DNA from: UBA7683 sp964643895
Lineage (GTDB): Bacteria; Patescibacteriota; Saccharimonadia; Saccharimonadales; UBA7683
Length of the DNA stretch: 6,312 bases
Reading direction: 5' to 3'
NCBI GenBank assembly: GCA_964643895.1
Contig: CAZXUE010000033.1
Coordinates: 1 to 6,312 of the forward strand
Below the pieces are notes generated by a model. That model was not told the DNA's origin and made no database searches. It saw only the letters and a program-made list of their open reading frames with translations. Both the position numbers and the translations under genes were made by a program. Below, piece after piece: positions 1 through 4,234 of this stretch; within the stretch, counting starts at the first letter, position 1, and each line of letters begins with the position of its first letter.

Positions 1-38
1 ATAAACCATAATTAATGATGAAGGAATAACAACACAAC

Positions 39-278
39 ATGGTAAAATCCACTTCAAGTTTTGTCCCCCCATCACAAGGTGTAGAGTTTGGCCCCGGTAT
101 CTCTGGCGAATTTGCTATCGGTAACGAAAAAATTCGAGTGCCGCAATGGTCGGGCGTAGTGGCTACAAGGGCTGAAGTTAATTCGTCCAGAAGCCCAGTA
201 GATACATTCATAGAGGAGGCTCCTAGAACTGAAGAGCGTATGTTGGCGCTACAGAATGCGCGTTGGAAAGCTGAGTAA
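39..278 (+). CDS. Hypothetical 79-residue protein
   Basis: I do not recognise this protein and assign no function. It is small and soluble-looking: there is no signal peptide or membrane segment, the first half is rich in Gly, Ser and Pro with a short PQWSG stretch, and the last ~20 residues are charged and probably helical (EERMLALQNARWKAE). The ATG at 39 is preceded by AAGGA (21-25), a possible ribosome binding site at a rather long 13-nt distance. CATAAT at 7-12 could be a -10 box, but any -35 would lie outside the window. The gene ends in TAA followed at once by an overlapping TAG, and converges on pth with only 6 bp between the two stop codons. A hairpin with a T-rich tail at 299-334 could end its transcript. 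I believe it is a real gene because of the ribosome-binding-site-like sequence, the balanced composition and the tight convergent fit, but this is moderate support only. Confidence 0.5.
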   Translation: MVKSTSSFVPPSQGVEFGPGISGEFAIGNEKIRVPQWSGVVATRAEVNSSRSPVDTFIEEAPRTEERMLALQNARWKAE

Positions 279-284
279 TAGCAA

Positions 285-899
285 CTAAATCTTTTGTAAA
301 GCAGCTTTGATTATTTGATCGAGCTGCTTCTTTTCTGTGCTGGAAAATTTAGCCAGAACAAAATCGGCTGGATCTATTTTTTCTAGTAGGTCATTTTTAA
401 TACCAATACGGATACGGCGGAAGTCTTCGCCAATATGGTTGATGATGCTTTTGAGACCGTTGCTGCCGGCAGATCCCCCACCCTGTTTTTCTTTCACGGT
501 GTCAAATGGCAGATCAAGCTCATCGTGCACTACTGTAATATCGCTGTTTGCCAGCTTGTAGATATCTTTAATAGCGCGAATACTCTCCCCTGCCAAGTTG
601 TAGAGGGTGGTTGGTTTTGCGAGGATCACTTTTTTGCCGTTTATGAAGCTTTCGGAGGTGAACGCCTTAAATTTTGGCTTTTCTTGCCACTCGGGGAAAT
701 CGTTCGTTTCTCGATAAGCATCGAGCGTCAAGAAGCCGCTATTATGGCGTGTACCATCAAATTGCTTCCCGATGTTGCCAAGCCCAAAAACCAGCGTAAT
801 AAACCCGCCATCAGCCGGCCCTTCAGATTTGCCCAGCACATCACGAGTAATCTTAAACAACTGATTTTCGTTATCTTGTCTGCGGATAAATAAAGCCAT
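285..899 (-). CDS. pth: Peptidyl-tRNA hydrolase (Pth)
   Basis: Pth cleaves the ester bond of peptidyl-tRNAs released prematurely from ribosomes, recycling tRNA in the cytoplasm. With the start chosen here (ATG at 899-897) the protein has 204 residues, close to the family's usual ~190-200. Family motifs appear in order: GLGNIG at 39-44 (Asn42), TRHNSGF at 50-56 with the catalytic His52, AKPTTLYNLAG at 94-104 (Asn101), VVHDELDLPF at 123-132 (Asp126), and GGGSAGSNGLKSI at 140-152 (Asn147). Spacing matches E. coli His20, Asn68, Asp93 and Asn114 to within one residue. The residue matching E. coli His113 is Ser146, which is unusual. About 33 residues precede the core; short N-terminal extensions are plausible for this lineage. 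The frame stays open upstream to 1139, but that stretch is antisense to the GIY-YIG region and lacks Pth similarity, so I reject it. AAAGG at 916-912 is a possible ribosome binding site, 12 nt from the start. Confidence 0.93.
   Translation of the reverse strand: MALFIRRQDNENQLFKITRDVLGKSEGPADGGFITLVFGLGNIGKQFDGTRHNSGFLTLDAYRETNDFPEWQEKPKFKAFTSESFINGKKVILAKPTTLYNLAGESIRAIKDIYKLANSDITVVHDELDLPFDTVKEKQGGGSAGSNGLKSIINHIGEDFRRIRIGIKNDLLEKIDPADFVLAKFSSTEKKQLDQIIKAALQKI
299..334 (+). terminator. Possible intrinsic terminator for the hypothetical gene
   Basis: AAGCAGCT (299-306) and AGCTGCTT (322-329) form a perfect 8-bp stem with a 15-nt loop, followed by CTTTT (330-334). It lies 20 bp after the stop codon of the + strand gene, inside the 3' end of the opposing pth coding region. 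On the - strand the same hairpin is not followed by a T tract, so it would act only rightward. The large loop and impure T tract keep confidence modest. Confidence 0.4.
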
Positions 900-905
900 G
901 CACGT

Positions 906-935
906 AGTATACCTTTCACTGGCCGTCATTCCCAA
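906..935 (-). promoter_or_regulatory. Candidate pth promoter, nearly leaderless, -35 in the repeat
   Basis: On the - strand, TATACT (911-906, 5 of 6 matches to TATAAT) is preceded by an 18-bp spacer and TTGGGA (935-930, 4 of 6 matches to TTGACA). The expected transcription start is about 7 nt after the -10 box, at or next to the A of the pth ATG (899). The mRNA would then be leaderless or have only a few leader bases. The -35 hexamer lies inside the 31-bp repeat, so the inserted element would supply part of this promoter. The boxes are visible; their use is inferred. Confidence 0.4.
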
Positions 936-953
936 CTTGATTGGGAATCTCGT
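923..953 (+). repeat. Left 31-bp palindromic repeat arm
   Basis: This is the exact reverse complement of 1269-1299. It starts CCGTCATTCCC and ends GGGAATCTCGT. Internally, ATTCCCAA (928-935) and TTGGGAAT (941-948) form an 8-bp stem around the 5-nt loop CTTGA. The match to the other arm fails one base beyond each end. Its inner palindrome resembles the widespread ATTCCC...GGGAAT class of intergenic repeats, which includes dRS3 of Neisseria, though the spacing here is one base longer. Confidence 0.9.
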
Positions 954-970
954 ACAATAAGTACACGAAA

Positions 971-1265
971 TTGCGAACTTTCTACGTATACATAATTGGC
1001 AAGCCGGCCCAAGCGGGGCACTTTGTATATTGGAGTTACGAATGATTTGATTCGCCGGGTGCATGAACATAAAGAGAAACTCACAGATGGTTTTACAAAA
1101 CAGTATCAAATAGATAAGCTTGTCTATTTTGAAGAACACCCTACCTCAGAAGATGCGATAACTCGAGAAAAGCAGCTGAAACGGTGGAATCGGCAATGGA
1201 AGATCGAATTGATTGAGAGTCAGAATTCAGATTGGACCGATCTCCATGACAGCCTACTTGGCTAA
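971..1265 (+). pseudogene. GIY-YIG endonuclease (YhbQ/URI-type), frameshifted
   Basis: This is a single-domain GIY-YIG nuclease of the small UvrC-like type (~90-95 residues). The downstream frame (996-1265) holds LYIGVTNDLIRR with the YIG motif and catalytic Arg, then the HEHKEKLTDGFT region, AITREKQLKRW with the catalytic Glu, and the usual IELI..NSDW tail. The N-terminal strand carrying the GIY-equivalent motif is in another frame: TTG at 971 begins MRTFYVYI through 994. The two frames would join into the family's normal FYVYILASRP if one base were removed from ATAATTGG near 992-999. As written, a TAA at 993-995 sits directly ahead of the second frame. The start is TTG rather than ATG, and no good ribosome binding site lies between the repeat and the gene. 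I read this as a decaying passenger nuclease. A one-base sequencing or assembly error cannot be excluded, in which case the gene is intact. Confidence 0.75.
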
Positions 1266-1268
1266 CGG

Positions 1269-1299
1269 ACGAGATTCCCAATCAAGTTGGGAATGACGG
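1269..1299 (-). repeat. Right 31-bp palindromic repeat arm
   Basis: This is the exact reverse complement of 923-953, with the same internal 8-bp stem (ATTCCCAA at 1274-1281, TTGGGAAT at 1287-1294). It lies 3 bp after the stop of the GIY-YIG gene and 9 bp before the der stop codon. On the - strand the hairpin is followed by CTCGTCCG, not a T tract, so it does not look like an intrinsic terminator for der. It could still stabilise the 3' end of the der transcript. Confidence 0.9.
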
Positions 1300-1308
1300 G
1301 ACGGGGGT

Positions 1309-2667
1309 CTATTCCTCAACTTTTGGCAGGAACTTTTTGGTTTTGCCGGATTTTCGGGCGTTGTTCATCATGTAGAAACGGATTGGGGTACCGTTGTAGT
1401 CGATTTGTGATCGGAGGTTTTTTTCTAAGTAGCGCTTCCAGCTCCAGTGGAGGTATTCAAGATGGGCGCCGTAGAGGCGAAAGGTTGGCGGAGCGACATC
1501 ATCTTGCACCAGGTAGCGTGGCTTTGGGTGACGGCTTTTGAGGCCAGCTGGCGGATGCGCCTGCAGGCTGGTTGCTAATATGCGGTTGAGCTCGGTGGTC
1601 TTAAGCTTAGTGCGTCGACGAGCGTAGATATCCATTGAGAGATCAAACAGTTTAGTAACATTTTGGCCAGTTTCCGCGCTGGTAAAAATAAGTGGCGCCC
1701 ATGGCACAAACTGAAAGTTGTGTGTAATGACTGGGGCGATTGAATCCCGCGTATAGGCTGTTTTCTCGAGGCTATCCCACTTGCTGACAACAAGCACTAA
1801 CCCCTTACCAGCCTCTTTAATTAAGCCCGCAATTTTTTGATCGAGTGCAGTGGAATGTTCGTTGACATCCATTAAAAGCAGGCAGACGTCAGCTTGCTCA
1901 ATTGCTTGCAGACTTCTTAAAACGCTGAATTTTTCAATGCCTTTTTCTATCTTGCCGCTTTTTCTTATGCCGGCAGTATCAAGCAGCTCAATATCACGAC
2001 CCTCGTAACGGACGCGGACTTTATTGACATCTCGGGTGGTGCCAGCAACATTTGCCACTACAGCTTGCTGTTTTTTGGCGAGTGTATTGAAAAGGTAGCT
2101 TTTGCCGACATTGGGGCGTCCGAGCAAGGCAATTCTCAAAACATTATCTTCGGGAAGTGCCTCGCGTGGTGGAATCAGATCTGTAATGGCGTCTAAAACG
2201 CTTGAGATCCCTTGGTTTTGCGTGGCACTGGTGCTGATGATTTCTTTAATGCCCAGCCGCTCCCAGGGGGTTTCGCTCCCGATTTTGGCTACCTGGTCGA
2301 CTTTATTGGTGATGAGTAGCACGGGTTTTTTACTCTTCAAGGCTTTTTTGGCCACGCGGCGATCTTCTTCGGTAATTGCAGTGTGCGCCTCAACAACGAC
2401 AATAATTACATCAGCGGCTGCGGCGGCTTCCTCGATCTGTTCTTGAATAGTGGCCTCAAATTCATCCGCAGGATCTTTTAAGCCAGCGGTATCAACCAAC
2501 CAAAAATGATGTGCGCCGTGCTCAACGGTGCGATACACTGCGTCGCGAGTGGTTCCAGCCTCGCGCGCTACGACTGCCTCTTGGCGCTGCAATACACGAT
2601 TAAATAAGCTGGATTTACCAACATTTGCACGGCCAACAATTGCAACAACGGGAAGTTTTTTACTCAT
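1309..2667 (-). CDS. der: Ribosome assembly GTPase Der (EngA)
   Basis: Der is an essential GTPase that helps mature the 50S ribosomal subunit. Its signature of two tandem G domains followed by a KH-like domain is complete in these 452 residues (B. subtilis ~436, E. coli ~490). G domain 1: GRANVGKS at 12-19, AGTTRD at 37-42, DTAG at 59-62, NKVD at 121-124, TSAT at 146-149. G domain 2: GRPNVGKS at 183-190, AGTTRD at 208-213, DTAG at 230-233, SKWD at 295-298 and TSAET at 329-333. The KH-like domain covers about 350-440 and is followed by a short basic and acidic tail. In G domain 2 the base-recognition motif reads SKWD where NKWD is usual; in domain 1 the P-loop has Ala where Pro is common. The ATG at 2667 gives the expected Der N-terminus just ahead of the first P-loop. 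AGGT at 2674-2671 is a weak, close ribosome binding site. The gene has its own promoter in the 49-bp space after the pseudouridine synthase gene. Confidence 0.97.
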   Translation of the reverse strand: MSKKLPVVAIVGRANVGKSSLFNRVLQRQEAVVAREAGTTRDAVYRTVEHGAHHFWLVDTAGLKDPADEFEATIQEQIEEAAAAADVIIVVVEAHTAITEEDRRVAKKALKSKKPVLLITNKVDQVAKIGSETPWERLGIKEIISTSATQNQGISSVLDAITDLIPPREALPEDNVLRIALLGRPNVGKSYLFNTLAKKQQAVVANVAGTTRDVNKVRVRYEGRDIELLDTAGIRKSGKIEKGIEKFSVLRSLQAIEQADVCLLLMDVNEHSTALDQKIAGLIKEAGKGLVLVVSKWDSLEKTAYTRDSIAPVITHNFQFVPWAPLIFTSAETGQNVTKLFDLSMDIYARRRTKLKTTELNRILATSLQAHPPAGLKSRHPKPRYLVQDDVAPPTFRLYGAHLEYLHWSWKRYLEKNLRSQIDYNGTPIRFYMMNNARKSGKTKKFLPKVEE

Positions 2668-2698
2668 AATACCTATGGATTTCTTAGACTATACCTTT

Positions 2699-2707
2699 AT
2701 TATAACA
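2699..2707 (-). promoter_or_regulatory. Extended -10 promoter of der
   Basis: On the - strand, TGTTATAAT (2707-2699) is a perfect extended -10 element. No good -35 is seen 17-18 bp upstream; the nearest candidate, TTGCAG (2728-2723), matches only half the consensus, as is common with extended -10 promoters. The predicted start near 2692 leaves a leader of about 25 nt before the der ATG. The upstream promoter region falls within the last codons of the pseudouridine synthase gene, so der can be expressed independently of the genes ahead of it. Confidence 0.7.
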
Positions 2708-2716
2708 TAAAAATGC

Positions 2717-3403
2717 TTAAATCTGCAAAAATTGTTTGGAGCCGAGCTCTTTGAGAGTGTAGGGTCCAAACTTGATGCGTTCCAGATGAGTTACGGTGTA
2801 ACCAAGTGCCTTAAAAGTGCGCCGGATCTGGCGGTTGCGGCCTTCGTGCATAACAACTAAGTACATGTTTGGCCGAGCTGATTTTTTTGAAAGTGTTGAA
2901 ACGGTGATTGCGCTAATGCCATCTTCAAGCTCTATGCCACCAGTAAGTTTTTTAAGATCAGCGGGTGTAAGTGGTTTATTGAGACCTACCTCGTAACGTT
3001 TTTCTTTGCCAAACTTAGGATGCGTTAACTTGAATATTGTGTCGCCGTCATCGGTAAGAAGCACTATGCCGCAACTATCTTTATCAAGCCGCCCGGCAAC
3101 TTTGAGGCGCTGATACTCGCGTGGGAGTAGCGCGTAAATGGTTGGAGAATCTCCTTGCTGTTTTCGTGAACAAACGTAACCTAGAGGCTTGTTGAGTAAG
3201 ATGTAAGTGGCACGCTTGATGGCCGTGGTAATAGCGCTGTTATCAAGGATGATGGTATCGCGTTCTGGCTGGATGACTGCGCCGAGCCGCGCAGGCTGAC
3301 CATTTATAGATACTCTCCCCTGCTCAATCTTAAGGTCTGCTTCGCGACGGCTTATTCCCGATTGCAGAGCCAGGTATTTATTGAGGCGAACCGGCCCTGA
3401 CAT
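2717..3403 (-). CDS. rluB: rRNA pseudouridine synthase, RsuA/RluB/E/F family
   Basis: This enzyme isomerises a specific uridine in ribosomal RNA to pseudouridine. The 228-residue protein has an N-terminal S4 RNA-binding domain (about 4-50, beginning VRLNKYLALQSGISRREAD), then the catalytic domain. That domain holds LLNKPLGYVCSR at 69-80, the AGRLDKDSCGIVLLTDDG motif at 103-120 with catalytic Asp107, KRYEV at 135-139 and HEGRNRQIRR at 186-195. These are hallmarks of the RsuA/RluB group. Length is near RsuA (~231) and typical of the single-copy enzyme in small genomes. The symbol rluB, implying 23S rRNA position U2605, is the most likely assignment, but sequence alone cannot exclude 16S (RsuA-like) or another target. 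The start lies only 4 bp after the stop of the response regulator gene, so the two are probably co-transcribed and perhaps translationally coupled. No strong ribosome binding site is visible within the end of the upstream gene. Confidence 0.93.
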   Translation of the reverse strand: MSGPVRLNKYLALQSGISRREADLKIEQGRVSINGQPARLGAVIQPERDTIILDNSAITTAIKRATYILLNKPLGYVCSRKQQGDSPTIYALLPREYQRLKVAGRLDKDSCGIVLLTDDGDTIFKLTHPKFGKEKRYEVGLNKPLTPADLKKLTGGIELEDGISAITVSTLSKKSARPNMYLVVMHEGRNRQIRRTFKALGYTVTHLERIKFGPYTLKELGSKQFLQI

Positions 3404-3407
3404 AACG

Positions 3408-3983
3408 CTATGTCTCGATTTCGTCGATATCCGGCGTACGATTGGGGTCGTTTGGCGCTACTTGTGTTTGTGGCTGGCGTGGTGTTGGAGCGCTACCATT
3501 CATAAGCGGACTTGACGCTGCAAAATCAGCAACTTCATCTGCGAGGTCATCAGAGGCAGAAGGGCTTTGGGCTGCGCTATCATCATTAGCCACTGGTTGT
3601 ACTGGGGTGGCAGGAGCTTGCCCCAGAAGCTCTTGAACAGCCTGGACGACTTCGTCTAGTGTAACCTGACTTTTTACAAAGTAGCGGTCTGCACCGAGGG
3701 ATTCGCCACGCTGGCGGTCTTCCTCTTGCCCCAGAGCAGTCATCATAATTACCTTCACATCTTTGGTTTCGGGGGTGGAGCGCAAAATATCGAGCATATC
3801 GAAGCCGCTAATTTTAGGCATCATGATATCAGATACAATCAGGTCGGGTTTTTCGCGTACGGCCGCAGCAAGTGCTTCTTCGCCATCTCCAGATACCACG
3901 ATTGTATATCCTTCAGCTTCAAAGCGGGCGCTATAGATCTCGCGAATGTTAACATCATCTTCAACTAATAGAATTGTAGGCAT
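3408..3983 (-). CDS. Receiver-only response regulator with disordered acidic tail
   Basis: This is the receiver half of a two-component system and is phosphorylated on Asp by a histidine kinase, presumably the one encoded upstream. Residues 1-122 are a canonical REC domain: acidic pocket VEDD (Glu8, Asp9, Asp10), phospho-acceptor Asp52 in LIVSDIMMP, Thr82 in MMTAL, and Lys104 in YFVKSQ. The remaining ~70 residues are rich in Ala, Pro, Ser, Asp and Gln, with no helix-turn-helix or enzymatic domain, and end in the acidic DIDEIET. Output must therefore come through protein contacts, the tail, or phosphate transfer rather than DNA binding. The ATG at 3983 has a good ribosome binding site, AGAGGG (3999-3994), 10 nt upstream. 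TATAAA (4006-4001) could be a -10 box, without a convincing -35. The 251-bp space to the kinase gene contains a repeat composite. The next gene, a pseudouridine synthase, begins 4 bp after this stop. Confidence 0.92.
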   Translation of the reverse strand: MPTILLVEDDVNIREIYSARFEAEGYTIVVSGDGEEALAAAVREKPDLIVSDIMMPKISGFDMLDILRSTPETKDVKVIMMTALGQEEDRQRGESLGADRYFVKSQVTLDEVVQAVQELLGQAPATPVQPVANDDSAAQSPSASDDLADEVADFAASSPLMNGSAPTPRQPQTQVAPNDPNRTPDIDEIET

Positions 3984-4072
3984 GCAGTTACTTCCCTCTT
4001 TTTATACACCATAAGTGTAGCACAAGATGGTTATGACTAGAAGAAATGGCTAGGGTGAGGGCTGGCCATTGT

Positions 4073-4183
4073 CGTCATCTCGAGTGTAGTCGGCCTGTCC
4101 GCCATGGCTTTAGCGAAGGAGGAGAGATCTACTGGCATATATATACACCGAAATCAGATCTCTCCACTACGGTCGAGATGACG
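4073..4183. repeat. 111-bp inverted-repeat composite (REPIN/MITE-like)
   Basis: Two inverted copies of a 28-nt unit face each other. The right copy (4183-4156 on the - strand) is CGTCATCTCGACCGTAGT followed by GGAGAGATCT. The left copy (4073-4130 on the + strand) has the same first 18 bases except two, then 30 extra bases (4091-4120), then the same last ten. Outer arms pair perfectly over 11 bp (4073-4083 with 4173-4183) and inner arms over 10 bp (4121-4130 with 4156-4165). A 25-bp AT-rich spacer containing ATATATATA joins them. No credible gene lies inside. It separates the kinase gene from its response regulator and ends in CGTCAT...ATGACG, like the GIY-YIG element. Confidence 0.8.
4091..4120 (+). 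repeat. 30-bp insertion within the left arm of the composite
   Basis: Comparison of the two arms shows that exactly these 30 bases are absent from the right copy, with clean junctions after TGTAGT and before GGAGAGATCT. The segment includes TCCGCC (4098-4103) and, at its right end, GGA next to the arm's own GGA, so TCCGCC can pair imperfectly with GGAGGA (4118-4123) to form another small hairpin. It looks like one palindromic repeat nested in another. Confidence 0.55.
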
Positions 4184-4234
4184 GCACGGGCGGTCTGCAT
4201 ACCATTCTCATTACCAAGAACTAAGGTCTGAAAC

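Larger units (their letters stand above)
923..1299. mobile_element. Palindrome-flanked GIY-YIG element (REPIN-like composite with nuclease gene)
   Basis: A 377-bp unit lies between the end of der (1309) and the start of pth (899). It is bounded by a perfect 31-bp inverted repeat (923-953 and 1269-1299); each copy is itself a palindrome. A GIY-YIG nuclease gene fills the space, starting about 17 bp after the left repeat and stopping 3 bp before the right one. Two inverted REP-like palindromes around a spacer is the layout called REPIN in other bacteria, where it is mobilised by RAYT transposases. Here the spacer encodes a nuclease of another family. No target-site duplication is evident: the bases just outside the arms (GG on the left, GA on the right) do not match. 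Mobility is inference from structure. Confidence 0.65.

Noticed and set aside
435..893. 152-codon + strand open frame within pth
   Set aside because: It lies entirely antisense to a clear pth with conserved catalytic motifs; a frame shadow with no recognisable protein features.
900..1139. 80-residue upstream extension of pth in the same frame
   Set aside because: It runs antisense through the palindrome and GIY-YIG region, has no Pth similarity, and would make the protein far longer than the family. The start at 899 is preferred.
1269..1299. Right palindrome as intrinsic terminator of der
   Set aside because: The hairpin is strong, but on the - strand it is followed by CTCGTCCG rather than a T tract, and the identical hairpin at the other arm argues for a mobile repeat.
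923..1299. Two-unit CRISPR remnant
   Set aside because: There are only two repeats, they are in inverted orientation, and a 315-bp protein-coding stretch lies between them; no cas genes are nearby.
2102..2446. 114-codon + strand open frame opposite der
   Set aside because: Antisense to the first G domain of Der; repetitive Ala/Ser/Thr composition typical of a shadow frame.
4046..4231. 61-codon + strand open frame between kinase and regulator
   Set aside because: It is made mostly of the inverted-repeat composite and has no ribosome binding site or protein similarity that I can see.
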